Part shown: positions 42,300 to 51,029 of the stretch, one piece after another
How the letters are laid out: the number at the start of each line of letters is the position of its first letter
Position numbering within the stretch: position 1 is the first letter of the stretch
NCBI GenBank assembly: GCA_020025675.1
Contig: JAHHRS010000001.1
Coordinates: 1-64,000 of the forward strand
Source of the DNA: Oscillospiraceae bacterium
GTDB lineage: Bacteria > Bacillota > Clostridia > Oscillospirales > Oscillospiraceae
Direction: 5' to 3'
Length of the DNA stretch: 64,000 bases
Notes under the pieces: model-generated
Database searches by the model: none
What the model saw: the letters and a program-made list of their open reading frames with translations, nothing else
What the model was told of the DNA's origin: nothing
Made by a program: the position numbers and the translations under genes

Positions 42300-43475
42300 A
42301 TGAACGATATAATTCTTGTTAAATTAGGTGAGATAATACTCAAAGGTCTTAACCGCCGTTCATTTGAGCAGAGACTCATGGACAATATGCGTAAGGCTAT
42401 CCAGAAGCACGGCAACTTCAAAGTGTATTGCCTCCAGTCCACCGTTTATGTTGAGGCAGCTGACGATAAGGCCGATATGGACGGAGCTTTCGAAGCTCTG
42501 CAAAAGGTGTTCGGCATTATAAAACTTACCCGTGCCGCAGGCTGCGCCAAGGATAAGGACGAGATAGCAAAGCTTGCGGTGGAATATCTCAAAGAGGATA
42601 TGGAAAATGCACGCAGCTTTAAGGTGGAATCCAAGCGCAGCGACAAGAGTTTCCCCATGACAAGCATTGAGCTGAGCCAGTATGTGGGCGGAATTTTGCA
42701 GGATGCCTACCCTGATACCGTTGTTGATGTGCATGAGCCTGAACTTGTGGTAAATATTGAGGTACGTGATCTGGCGGCATATGTGCATGCTGCTCCCGTT
42801 AAGGGTGCAGGCGGTATGCCTTTAGGCTCAAACGGTGTTGCCGTAACACTTCTTTCCGGCGGTATAGACAGCCCTGTTTCTACCTATATGATAGCAAAGC
42901 GCGGAGTCAGACTTATTCCTGTCCACTTCTTCTCCTTCCCCTACACATCTGAGCTTGCCAAGGAGAAGGTTATAGAGCTGGGAAATCAGCTTACGGACTA
43001 CTGCGGAAAAATGACCCTTGAAATCGTACCTTTTACCCATATTCAGGAAGAAATTCGGGATAAATGCCCTGAAGAATACTTCACCCTTATTATGCGCCGC
43101 TTTATGATGAGAATAGCTCAGCGCATAGCAAGGAGCAACGGCGCAAAGGCGATAGTAACAGGGGAAAACTTAGGTCAGGTTGCAAGCCAGACAATGGAGG
43201 CTATGGCTTCCACTCAGGCAGTAATGGATATGCCGTGTATACAGCCTCTTATTGGATTTGATAAGGAAGAGATAGTCACTATCGCAAGAAAAATAGGCAC
43301 ATTTGAGACCTCAATTCTGCCGTATGAGGACTGCTGCACAGTCTTTACTCCCCGACATCCCCGTACAAGACCTAAAGTTTCCGAGGTTGAGCAGGCAGAG
43401 AGCACACTTGACATCGAGATGCTTGTTAATGAGGCACTTGAGGGAATAGAAAGGGTAGAGCTTAAAAATGAATAA
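42300..43475 (+). CDS. thiI: tRNA 4-thiouridine synthase ThiI
   Basis: 391 residues. It activates U8 of tRNA for thiolation and may pass sulfur to thiazole synthesis. An N-terminal ferredoxin-like and THUMP region (to about 170), then the PP-loop LLSGGIDSPV (about 184-193) and a C-terminal RHPRTRPK-like stretch. The rhodanese domain of the E. coli protein is absent, as usual in Firmicutes, so sulfur would come from another carrier. ATG after AGAGGAAAA. Confidence 0.93.
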   Translation: MNDIILVKLGEIILKGLNRRSFEQRLMDNMRKAIQKHGNFKVYCLQSTVYVEAADDKADMDGAFEALQKVFGIIKLTRAAGCAKDKDEIAKLAVEYLKEDMENARSFKVESKRSDKSFPMTSIELSQYVGGILQDAYPDTVVDVHEPELVVNIEVRDLAAYVHAAPVKGAGGMPLGSNGVAVTLLSGGIDSPVSTYMIAKRGVRLIPVHFFSFPYTSELAKEKVIELGNQLTDYCGKMTLEIVPFTHIQEEIRDKCPEEYFTLIMRRFMMRIAQRIARSNGAKAIVTGENLGQVASQTMEAMASTQAVMDMPCIQPLIGFDKEEIVTIARKIGTFETSILPYEDCCTVFTPRHPRTRPKVSEVEQAESTLDIEMLVNEALEGIERVELKNE

Positions 43476-44721
43476 GGTCTATAATACTGAAATAATATGT
43501 GTAGGCACTGAGCTGCTTTTAGGTCATGTAACCAATACCAACTCAAGAGACATTTCCGAGATGCTCTCAAAGATAGGTATAAATGTAAAATATCATACCG
43601 TTGTTGGAGATAACCCGGAAAAACTCAAAGACTGCGTTGAAATTGCAAAAAAGAGAGCAGATATTATAATTACCACCGGCGGCTTAGGTCCAACCTGTGA
43701 TGACCTTACAAAGCAGGTGCTTACTTCCGCATTCGGTCTTAAACTTGTTGAAAACAAGGCGGAGATGGAAACTATATATGAGTATATAAAGGGCGGAAAA
43801 AAGGTAACACCAAACAACTACATTCAGGCTATGCTGCCTGAGGGCTGTACCGTTTTCCACAATGAGTGGGGAACCGCTCCCGGCTGCGCCTTTGAAGCCG
43901 AGGGCAAAATCGTCCTCATGTTTCCGGGCCCTCCCAAAGAGTGCGTACCCATGTTTAAAAAACTGGGACTGCCATACCTTAAAAAACTTTCAGAGGAGCA
44001 GATAGTGTCCCACTCTCTCCGCCTGTTCGGAATAGGTGAAAGCGCTGTTGACTATATGTTCAGAGATGAGATGAACAAAATGGTAAACCCCACCATGGCA
44101 CCCTATGCCAAAGAGTGCGACTGCCTGCTTCAGATAACTGCCAAGGCAAAGAGCGAGGAAGAGGCAGAAAAAATGATAGCGCCTGTTATGGAGGAGGCTA
44201 AAGCCAGACTTGGTGACTGGGTTTACGGAGTGGATATAGAGTGCATCGAAGAGCGGGTAATTGAGCTTCTGAAAGAGAAAAATCTGAGCTTTGCCGCCGC
44301 CGAGAGCTGCACCGGCGGAGATGTAGCCGGTCGCTTTACTGACATTCCCGGTGCAAGCGCTGTATTTAAGGGCGGCGTTGTCAGCTATACAAATGAGGTA
44401 AAAGCCGGGGTTTTGGGCATAGACCCAACGCTCATTGAGGAAAAAGGCGCTGTCAGCTATGAAGTTGCAAAGGAAATGGCTGAGAGAGTCAGAGTTTTGT
44501 GCGGCGCTGACATCGGTGTTTCGGTTACAGGTCTTGCAGGTCCTGACGGAGACGGAGTGCATGAAGTAGGCACCGTGTTTGTGGGAATGGCCGCTGATAA
44601 AACCTATGTTAAGGAGCTGCATTTAGGCACCTACCGCACGAGAAGTTTTATCCGCCGTATGGCAGGAAACCATGTTTTTGATATGATGCGCCGTTACCTG
44701 ACGGGACTCAATGTAATATAA
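43468..44721 (+). CDS. cinA: CinA-like protein (competence/damage-inducible; NMN deamidase)
   Basis: 417 residues in two parts: an N-terminal molybdopterin-binding-like domain (ICVGTELLLGHVTNTNSRDIS at the start, ITTGGLGPTCDD) that has ADP-ribose pyrophosphatase activity in relatives, and a C-terminal CinA domain (FAAAESCTGGDVAGRFTDIPG, GLAGPDGDG) that deamidates nicotinamide mononucleotide in pyridine nucleotide recycling. The ATG overlaps thiI by 8 bases. Full length. Confidence 0.92.
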   Translation: MNKVYNTEIICVGTELLLGHVTNTNSRDISEMLSKIGINVKYHTVVGDNPEKLKDCVEIAKKRADIIITTGGLGPTCDDLTKQVLTSAFGLKLVENKAEMETIYEYIKGGKKVTPNNYIQAMLPEGCTVFHNEWGTAPGCAFEAEGKIVLMFPGPPKECVPMFKKLGLPYLKKLSEEQIVSHSLRLFGIGESAVDYMFRDEMNKMVNPTMAPYAKECDCLLQITAKAKSEEEAEKMIAPVMEEAKARLGDWVYGVDIECIEERVIELLKEKNLSFAAAESCTGGDVAGRFTDIPGASAVFKGGVVSYTNEVKAGVLGIDPTLIEEKGAVSYEVAKEMAERVRVLCGADIGVSVTGLAGPDGDGVHEVGTVFVGMAADKTYVKELHLGTYRTRSFIRRMAGNHVFDMMRRYLTGLNVI

Positions 44722-44808
44722 ACACTGTAAAGCCGGAAAAAGCAATTATTATGTAATTGCAGAATTTAAACAGGATAATCCGGCAATTACTGTTAATGTT
44801 TCCGAAAT

Positions 44809-44852
44809 GGCTTGCTGTCTGTAAAATACAGGCGGCAAGCCGTTTATTTTTT
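44809..44852 (+). terminator. Terminator of the comM-thiI-cinA operon
   Basis: 15-bp stem (44809-44823 with 44827-44841, two G-U pairs) with outer arms GGCTTGC/GCAAGCC, loop AAA, then GTTTATTTTTT. Confidence 0.88.
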
Positions 44853-44959
44853 AGAGATAAAAAATATTTGCTCATTATAACAAAAAAACACAATTAAAAT
44901 GCTAATTTGATACAAGCTTTCCTTGTAAAACATACTTAAAACAGAACATTTGATGAATA

Positions 44960-45008
44960 TTGACAAAGTCTTACACGGGGGGTATATTGACTATATATAA
45001 ACATATAG
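44960..45008 (+). promoter_or_regulatory. Promoter and possible operator of the GntR-ABC operon
   Basis: TTGACA (44960-44965), 17 bases including six G, TATATT (44983-44988). Just after it lies an AT-rich dyad, CTATATA and CATATAG separated by TAAA (about 44991-45008), in the place expected for autorepression by the YtrA-type regulator. Confidence 0.65.
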
Positions 45009-45032
45009 CACGTTTAAGACGGAGGCGAGGAT

Positions 45033-45413
45033 TTGATAAATATAAATTACCGGGATTCCCGGTCGATATACGAACAAGTCAGGGATAATTTCCGGCAGCT
45101 TATTATTTCAGGCGTTTTACCGCCGGCAAGTAAAATACCGTCGGTAAAGGAGCTTGCTGCAAACCTTGCGATAAACCCCAACACCATACAGCGGGCTTAT
45201 ACGGAACTTGAAAATGAAGGCTACATATTTTCTGTACCGGGAAGGGGCAGCTTCGTATGTGAAGATGTGGAGATTATTGAAGCAAAAAGAACAGAGCTGC
45301 TTAAAAAATTTATGGCGACTGCTGCAGAGCTTCAGACTTTTGGTTACAGCGTCGATAAGCTGGTGGAGATGTTGAAGGGGGAAAAAGAAAATGATAGAGC
45401 TGAGAGAGCTTAG
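45033..45413 (+). CDS. GntR family transcriptional regulator, YtrA type
   Basis: 126 residues. A winged helix of the GntR family (RDSRSIYEQVRDNFRQLI at the start; LPPASKIPSVKELAANLAINPNTIQRAY recognition helix) followed by only about 50 residues, the short C-terminus of the YtrA subfamily that lacks an effector domain. Such regulators repress linked ABC transporter operons. TTG start after GGAGGCGAGG. Overlaps the ATPase gene by 23 bases. Confidence 0.9.
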   Translation: MININYRDSRSIYEQVRDNFRQLIISGVLPPASKIPSVKELAANLAINPNTIQRAYTELENEGYIFSVPGRGSFVCEDVEIIEAKRTELLKKFMATAAELQTFGYSVDKLVEMLKGEKENDRAERA

Positions 45414-46284
45414 AAAAAGCTTTGACGGCTTTACGGTTTTGGACGGGCTGAACCTTAAAGCACCCAAAGGCACGGTTTACGGATTTGTAGGCCCCAACGG
45501 GGCGGGAAAAACCACAGCCATTCGGCACATGGTTGGAATTTATCGCCAGGACAGCGGTGAAGTTTTGCTTGATGGCAAACCGCTGTATGAAAACCCGGAG
45601 CTTAAAAGCCGCATTTCATATATTCCCGACGATGTATATTATTTCCCTCAGGCCAGTATTGCAGACATGAAGGATTATTACAGGAAAATATATCCGAACT
45701 TTGACCCCAAGCGTTATAAGGAGCTGGGGGAAATTTTTAATTTGGACGATAAGCGGAGAATGAGGAAACTCTCCAAAGGCATGAAGAAGCAGGCGGCTTT
45801 CTGGATAGCCATTTCCCTTAGACCTGATGTGGTTATTATGGACGAACCGGTAGACGGCCTTGACCCTGTAATGAGGCGTCAGGTGTGGAGTATTCTGCTT
45901 TCAGATGTTGCAGAGAGGGGAACTACGGTTCTTGTGTCCTCCCACAATCTCAGAGAGCTGGAGGATGTTTGCGACTATGTAGGTATAATGAACCACGGGA
46001 AAATGATAGTGGAGCGGGGGCTTTCAGAGTTACAGGACAGCCTTGTTAAAATACAGCTTGCATTGCCGGACGGAGAAAAATTACCGGCAGGACTGGAAAT
46101 TGTTCATCATTCTGCAACCGGAAGATTACAACAGCTTATTCTGAGGGGCAATGCAGAGGAACTTACCCAGCGCCTTTCTGCCGCTCACCCGCTTTTTACG
46201 GACGTGTTACCTCTTACATTGGAGGAAATTTTTATTTATGAGCTTGGAGGCGCTGAAAGTGAAATCAAAGACGCCATTATTTAA
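45391..46284 (+). CDS. ABC transporter ATP-binding protein
   Basis: 297 residues. Walker A GPNGAGKTT (about 34-42), signature LSKGMKKQ (about 128-135) with SKGM in place of SGGQ, Walker B VVIMDEPVDGLD, H-loop SSHNL. This variant is usual in YtrB/EcsA-like exporters partnered with a YtrA regulator. The C-terminal 80 residues are an accessory domain. ATG after AAGGGGGAAAA. The permease gene overlaps its end. Confidence 0.9.
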   Translation: MIELRELRKSFDGFTVLDGLNLKAPKGTVYGFVGPNGAGKTTAIRHMVGIYRQDSGEVLLDGKPLYENPELKSRISYIPDDVYYFPQASIADMKDYYRKIYPNFDPKRYKELGEIFNLDDKRRMRKLSKGMKKQAAFWIAISLRPDVVIMDEPVDGLDPVMRRQVWSILLSDVAERGTTVLVSSHNLRELEDVCDYVGIMNHGKMIVERGLSELQDSLVKIQLALPDGEKLPAGLEIVHHSATGRLQQLILRGNAEELTQRLSAAHPLFTDVLPLTLEEIFIYELGGAESEIKDAII

Positions 46285-48070
46285 TATAAGTATTATCTTA
46301 AACCTTCTCCAACGCTTTTGGCCGGTTTGGACTGCTTATTTTGTACTCATTGTATTTCAGCTGCCCGTGAATGTGTACAACCAGCTTGAGACTGCTAACT
46401 ATTTAAACCAGTCAGCGGATTTTTTTGCTATAAGCAGCGGCTATGAAACAATGCAGCTCTCATTTATTTTCAGCATTGTATCCGTTATGTCAGTGTTTTC
46501 TCATCTTTATTCTGCCCGCAGCTGCGGTATGGTGTGCGCTCTGCCCATAAAGAGAGAAACCATGTTTTTAAGCTGTGCCTTTACGGGCATTATGCCTATG
46601 CTTCTATCAGACATTGTGGTTTTTGCAGTAAGCGCTGTTATGGGGGTAGCCAATGTAAAATATCTGCTTTTGTGGCTTGGTATTACTGTTATGGGCAATA
46701 TGGTTTTCTATGGCATGGCACTTTTTTGCGCCTGCCTTACAGGCAGTATAGCCATACTGCCGCTGTTATACCTTGTCCTGAATTTTACCGGTTCAGTTGT
46801 TCAAAACTGTTCTAAATTTATCTTCAGCAGATTCGTTTACGGCATGAGAAGCCTTGGCGGAAATTTTCTCGGATACCTTACCCCTATACGGGTTCTTGGC
46901 AGACACCTTCTTGTAAATGAAGATGCTCAGGGCGTAATTAAGGTAGCAGGTATAGGCTATCTGGGTGTTTACTGCGCTGTGGGTATTGCACTTTCTTTGG
47001 CAGCTCTTCTTATATATAAAAGGCGGAACATGGAGACTGCCGGGGATATTGTGGCGGTAAAATCATTAAAACCCATATTCAAATACTGCATGACATTCGG
47101 AACGGCACTGGTTCTGGCGGAACTTGTGTGCAGTATGCTGCCGCCATCTGTTTTCAGAGGTACAGGTGCTGCCGTAGTAATTATGCTCCTTATGCTCCTG
47201 GGAGCTGCCGTGGGATGGTATGGAGCCGAAATGCTGATGCAGAAATCCTTTTACGTTTTTAAATCAAAATTTAAAGGTCTTATTGTGTCATGTGCCGTAA
47301 TTGCGGCTGTTGTAACGGGGGCGGAATTTAATCTGTTCGGGTTTGAAAACCGCATTCCGGAACCCGAAAACATAAAATCCGTAAATCTGGATTATTATAA
47401 TATACAGGAGCCGGAAAACATAGAGAGGGTTTTGCAGCTGCATAAAAGCCTTATTCTCAGTAAAAAAGACAACGAACAATTAAAAAATCCAAATACTGTT
47501 ATTGGAATTCATTATTTTATGAATAATGGCAGGGAACTTGTAAGAGAATACAGCATAGGGGGACGTTCGGATCAGTTCGATATACCAGGCAGCAACATGA
47601 ACCGCTATTATGAAATTATAAACAGTCCCGAAGTTATTAAACTGCGTTATCTTCCCAAAACTCCGGTAACAGAGGATAATATAAGCTACTGTGAAATTTA
47701 CGAGAATTCCCAGTATAGCTACAACCAGGGCAATGAACCGCCTCAAAGCCTCACCCTGACAGCAAGGCAGGCCCATCAGCTCTTTTATGACTGCATCCTC
47801 CCCGATATGGAAGAGGGACTTATCGGACGGGAGTATCCCGGTGACGAGGGAATCTATAACGAAAACTTGACAAACTTCAGAATTCAGATACAGCTACACA
47901 GAAAAATTGAAGATGAAAACGGAAATCCTGTGGATACATTTTGGGATGGATTTTTCTGTGCCTTAGACGCTTCAGCCAAACGCACTATTAAGTGGCTGAA
48001 TGAAAATACGGAACTTAAAGTCAGAACCTTGAAGGGGCCGCCGGTGGACGAATTTGCGACAGGCAGTTAA
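46259..48070 (+). CDS. ABC transporter permease with large C-terminal extracytoplasmic domain
   Basis: About 603 residues. The N-terminal 360 hold eight or so hydrophobic helices, with YSARSCGMVCALPIKRETMFLS between the second and third, characteristic of YtrC/D and ABC-2 permeases. One further helix (about 340-360) leads to a soluble domain of 240 residues (DUF6449-like appearance). GTG at 46259 is chosen because GGAGG is 8 bases upstream; the ATG at 46238 also has GGAGGAAA but at 12 bases. Pairs with the ATPase, likely in envelope stress or export (inference). Confidence 0.78.
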   Translation: MKSKTPLFNISIILNLLQRFWPVWTAYFVLIVFQLPVNVYNQLETANYLNQSADFFAISSGYETMQLSFIFSIVSVMSVFSHLYSARSCGMVCALPIKRETMFLSCAFTGIMPMLLSDIVVFAVSAVMGVANVKYLLLWLGITVMGNMVFYGMALFCACLTGSIAILPLLYLVLNFTGSVVQNCSKFIFSRFVYGMRSLGGNFLGYLTPIRVLGRHLLVNEDAQGVIKVAGIGYLGVYCAVGIALSLAALLIYKRRNMETAGDIVAVKSLKPIFKYCMTFGTALVLAELVCSMLPPSVFRGTGAAVVIMLLMLLGAAVGWYGAEMLMQKSFYVFKSKFKGLIVSCAVIAAVVTGAEFNLFGFENRIPEPENIKSVNLDYYNIQEPENIERVLQLHKSLILSKKDNEQLKNPNTVIGIHYFMNNGRELVREYSIGGRSDQFDIPGSNMNRYYEIINSPEVIKLRYLPKTPVTEDNISYCEIYENSQYSYNQGNEPPQSLTLTARQAHQLFYDCILPDMEEGLIGREYPGDEGIYNENLTNFRIQIQLHRKIEDENGNPVDTFWDGFFCALDASAKRTIKWLNENTELKVRTLKGPPVDEFATGS

Positions 48071-48183
48071 CAAGATATGAAGTGATTGTTTAAAATTTCT
48101 TGTGAGTTTGTTCATTACAAGGTCATAAATTTAGATTATATTAAACCACGTAATCAAGATACCAGATGAAAGAGGTCAAAATA

Positions 48184-49641
48184 ATGAACGGGTCCGAAGA
48201 AAACATGAATAATCAGCGGGAAGCAAATTCCACCGCAAATAATTCTACGGAAACTCATGAAAATACCGGATACTCCGGCGATACAGACAGAGTAAACGGT
48301 GAATACCATTATAAAAATGGCTATACTCAGAAGATTTATTCTGATGCCCACTATGCTCCGGCAAACGAGAGTACAGTGCCTCCCAGATACTACACTCCGC
48401 CTCAAAAACCGCCTAAAGCTCCCAAGCCTCCACGGGTGAAGGGAAACGGCGGAATGACAGGTAAGCTTATCGCAATTTGTCTGGTATGTGCTTTAATCGG
48501 CGGCGGAATTGGTGCCGCAGTTACAAGCGGGGTTCTCAGCAATAATTTCAATGCTAAAATTGCAGATGTAAATCAGACTATTGATGAACTGAAAGAATTT
48601 AACGGAAACAGTGTCTCGGCACAGCCTGTTAACAGCGCTGATAAGCGTTCTCCTTCTCAGATATATGCTCAGGCCTGCCAACAGGTGGTAGGTATAAGCT
48701 CAGAGGTAACATATATAAACTTCTTCGGGATGACAACGCCTCAGGCAGTTACAGGTTCGGGCTTTATAATTTCTGAAGACGGATATATCCTTACAAACTA
48801 TCATGTTATTGAGCTTGCCTACAAGAGTAATCAGGAAGTTACCGTTATGGTTCATGACGGAACTAAATATTCCGCTTCAATAGTGGGCGTTGAAGAATGC
48901 AACGACATTGCGGTATTAAAGATTGATGCTCAGGGCTTGAAGCCTGCTCAGTTTGGCGACAGTGACGCACTTATGGTAGGGGACAGCATTTATGCTGTGG
49001 GCAACCCTCTGGGTGAACTGGAATTTTCCATGAGCACCGGCACTGTGAGCGCAAAAGACAGACTCATAACCACCGAGGACAAGGCAGAACCTATAAACAT
49101 GTTCCAGATTGATGCCGCCGTTAACCACGGCAACTCCGGCGGCCCCGCATACAACGATAAGGGGCAGGTAGTGGGAATTGTTACTGCAAAATCTCAGGGT
49201 TCCGATGTTGAAGGTCTTGGATTTGCAATACCCATAAATGATGTGGTATCAATTGTTGATGATCTTATAACCAAGGGCTATGTTACAGGCAAGGCATATA
49301 TGGGTGTACATCTTGACGAACGTTACAACTCAATGTTCAGCCAGTATTACAACATGCCTATCGGAGCCTATGTCCAATACGTTGAGCCCGATGGTGCTGC
49401 CGAAAAAGCCGGTATTCAGGCCGGAGATATTATAACAAAACTGGGTGACATGGAAATACAGAACCCCACAGACCTTAAAAAGGCTGTGCGCCAGTTCTCA
49501 GCCGGTGATACTGCCGAAATAACTTTGTACAGAGCCGGTGAGAGCAAAACTCTCAGCATCACATTTGATGATCTGAAACCTTCTGAAAATATTGCCACCC
49601 CCGCCTCAAAGAAAATAACGATTTTCGGTGAGGCATATTAA
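48184..49641 (+). CDS. htrA: HtrA/DegP-like serine protease, membrane-anchored
   Basis: 485 residues. A long polar N-terminus with PPKAPKPP (about 76-87) faces the cytoplasm, followed by a membrane helix (94-116), a trypsin-like protease domain with the triad H207 (TNYHVIE), D241 (NDIAVLKID) and S318 (HGNSGGP), and one PDZ domain (about 385-475). Acts on misfolded proteins at the cell surface. The ATG at 48184 follows AGAGGT; the in-frame ATG at 48166 lacks a site. Monocistronic. Confidence 0.93.
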   Translation: MNGSEENMNNQREANSTANNSTETHENTGYSGDTDRVNGEYHYKNGYTQKIYSDAHYAPANESTVPPRYYTPPQKPPKAPKPPRVKGNGGMTGKLIAICLVCALIGGGIGAAVTSGVLSNNFNAKIADVNQTIDELKEFNGNSVSAQPVNSADKRSPSQIYAQACQQVVGISSEVTYINFFGMTTPQAVTGSGFIISEDGYILTNYHVIELAYKSNQEVTVMVHDGTKYSASIVGVEECNDIAVLKIDAQGLKPAQFGDSDALMVGDSIYAVGNPLGELEFSMSTGTVSAKDRLITTEDKAEPINMFQIDAAVNHGNSGGPAYNDKGQVVGIVTAKSQGSDVEGLGFAIPINDVVSIVDDLITKGYVTGKAYMGVHLDERYNSMFSQYYNMPIGAYVQYVEPDGAAEKAGIQAGDIITKLGDMEIQNPTDLKKAVRQFSAGDTAEITLYRAGESKTLSITFDDLKPSENIATPASKKITIFGEAY

Positions 49642-49691
49642 TAAGCTACTTTTCTACTCCTATAAATCCTCTCTTTTCTCCCAAAAAAACG

Positions 49692-49727
49692 AAGGACCGC
49701 GGAAATATTTCTGCGGTCCTTTGTTTT
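49692..49727 (+). terminator. Terminator of htrA
   Basis: Stem AAGGACCGC (49692-49700) with GCGGTCCTT (49713-49721), with inner GAAA/TTTC pairing, followed by TGTTTT. Confidence 0.85.
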
Positions 49728-49762
49728 GCCCGAAAATAAAGGTATAAATGCAAGTTTTCCAC

Positions 49763-49791
49763 TTGATTTTTTTAGTATGGACAGGTAGAAT
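49763..49791 (+). promoter_or_regulatory. Promoter of the phosphoribosyltransferase gene
   Basis: TTGATT (49763-49768), 17 bases, TAGAAT (49786-49791). Confidence 0.6.
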
Positions 49792-49860
49792 ACATAGAGT
49801 ATGGGGTTAAATCCCATAAAAAAATTAAAAATTTGCTTATTATTCTCAGGAGGAATAAAA

Positions 49861-50415
49861 ATGACTTACGAGATGGATGTTGCCGGCCTTAAAAGGGATC
49901 TGCCCCTGTGTAAAGTTTCAGATGATCTGTACATAGGCGCTTTTGTAATGTTCGGAGATGTGGAACTCACCGTTCACTGTGCCTCGGAGCTTTTAAAGCT
50001 TGCACCCGAATATGATTACCTTATTGCCCCCGAAGCCAAGGCAATTCCACTGCTGTACGAGATGGCACGTCAGAGCGGAGCAAATAAATATTTCCTCGCC
50101 AGAAAAGGCGCTAAGGCTTATATGAGCGGCACCTTTGAGGTTAATGTTAAGTCCATCACCACCATGAGCGTACAGAAGCTTGTTATTGACACTGCGGATG
50201 CAGAGCTTATCAAGGGCAAGCGTATGCTTATTATTGATGACGTTATTTCTACCGGTGAATCCCTCCACGCCATGGAAGAGCTGGTCACAGCGGCCGGCGG
50301 TATTGTTGCCGGTAAAATGGCGGTTCTTGCTGAGGGCGATGCACAGAAGAGACATGATATTATCTGCCTTGCGCCACTTCCCCTCTTTAATGCTGACGGA
50401 ACAATAAAAGAATAA
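49861..50415 (+). CDS. Phosphoribosyltransferase family protein (APRT-like)
   Basis: 184 residues. The PRPP-binding loop MLIIDDVISTGES (about 122-134) is complete, and DYLIAPEAKAIPLLYEMAR (about 57-75) matches adenine/xanthine phosphoribosyltransferases. A purine-salvage role is likely, but the base specificity cannot be read from sequence. The ATG at 49861 follows CAGGAGG; an upstream in-frame ATG at 49801 has no site. Own promoter. Confidence 0.85.
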   Translation: MTYEMDVAGLKRDLPLCKVSDDLYIGAFVMFGDVELTVHCASELLKLAPEYDYLIAPEAKAIPLLYEMARQSGANKYFLARKGAKAYMSGTFEVNVKSITTMSVQKLVIDTADAELIKGKRMLIIDDVISTGESLHAMEELVTAAGGIVAGKMAVLAEGDAQKRHDIICLAPLPLFNADGTIKE

Positions 50416-50437
50416 AAATTAAACAACTTATGTGAAA

Positions 50438-50467
50438 AAGCGCTGGGATATTTTAATCCCGGCGCTT
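50438..50467. terminator. Bidirectional terminator between the phosphoribosyltransferase gene and tadA
   Basis: 12-bp stem AAGCGCTGGGAT (50438-50449) with ATCCCGGCGCTT (50456-50467), one G-U; TTTTT follows on the minus strand and ATCTTTT on the plus strand. Confidence 0.85.
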
Positions 50468-50912
50468 ATCTTTTGCCTTTAAAGAAATCTTTCATTATTT
50501 CTGAACACTCATCTTTTAGAAGCCCTGAGTAGACTGCCGGACGGTGTCCGTAAGACTCGTAAAAAAGGTCGATAACACTGCCGCAGGAGCCGGAATTTTC
50601 CTCCCGTGCTCCGAAAACCACCGTGGGTATACGGGAATTTATTATAGCCCCCGTACACATGGGGCATGGTTCTAAAGTGACATAAAGAGTACAGCCTGTA
50701 AGACGCCAGTCACGGAGATAGCTTGACGCCTGCCTTATCGCTTCGATTTCTGCGTGGGCGGTTGCGTCGGAACATTCCTCGCGGCGGTTTCTGCCGCGGC
50801 CTATAATCTTGCCGTCCTTATCGGCTATAACGCAGCCCACAGGCACATCGCCCTTTTCTCCCGCCTCTTTTGCAAGTTTAAGGGCTTCACGCATATAATC
50901 TTCTCTTTCCAA
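50466..50912 (-). CDS. tadA: tRNA-specific adenosine deaminase TadA
   Basis: 148 residues. It converts A34 of tRNA-Arg(ACG) to inosine; that tRNA gene is at 13996-14072. The zinc/catalytic site is complete: HAEIEAI (about 53-59) and EPCPMCTGAI (about 81-90). TTG start supported by AAGGATGTGA. Normal length. Confidence 0.92.
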   Translation of the reverse strand: MEREDYMREALKLAKEAGEKGDVPVGCVIADKDGKIIGRGRNRREECSDATAHAEIEAIRQASSYLRDWRLTGCTLYVTLEPCPMCTGAIINSRIPTVVFGAREENSGSCGSVIDLFYESYGHRPAVYSGLLKDECSEIMKDFFKGKR

Positions 50913-50933
50913 GCTGTCACATCCTTATAAAAA

Positions 50934-50961
50934 AGCGGCTCCGAGCTATGTGGGAGCCGCT
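50934..50961 (-). terminator. Terminator of pta
   Basis: 9-bp stem AGCGGCTCC (50934-50942) with GGAGCCGCT (50953-50961), followed on the minus strand by CTTTTTTAT. Confidence 0.85.
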
Positions 50962-51029
50962 ATAATTAAAGCAAAGCCTTTTTAGACTTAAACAATTTAC
51001 AACCTATAAAAATTTCCTGCAAAAATATA

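Larger units (their letters stand above)
44722..45032 (+). other. Intergenic region with structured RNA candidate and promoter
   Basis: No reading frame supported. From 44732 to 44790 there is an outer stem GCCGGA/TCCGGC (44732-44737 with 44779-44784) and an inner GCAATTA/TAATTGC hairpin (44742-44748 with 44754-44760). GTAATTGC (44753-44760) can instead pair with GCAATTAC (44783-44790), giving mutually exclusive forms. The cinA terminator follows, then the GntR operon promoter. Confidence 0.4.

Noticed and set aside
43990..44622. 210-codon open frame antisense to cinA
   Set aside because: Shadow of cinA with no supporting signals.
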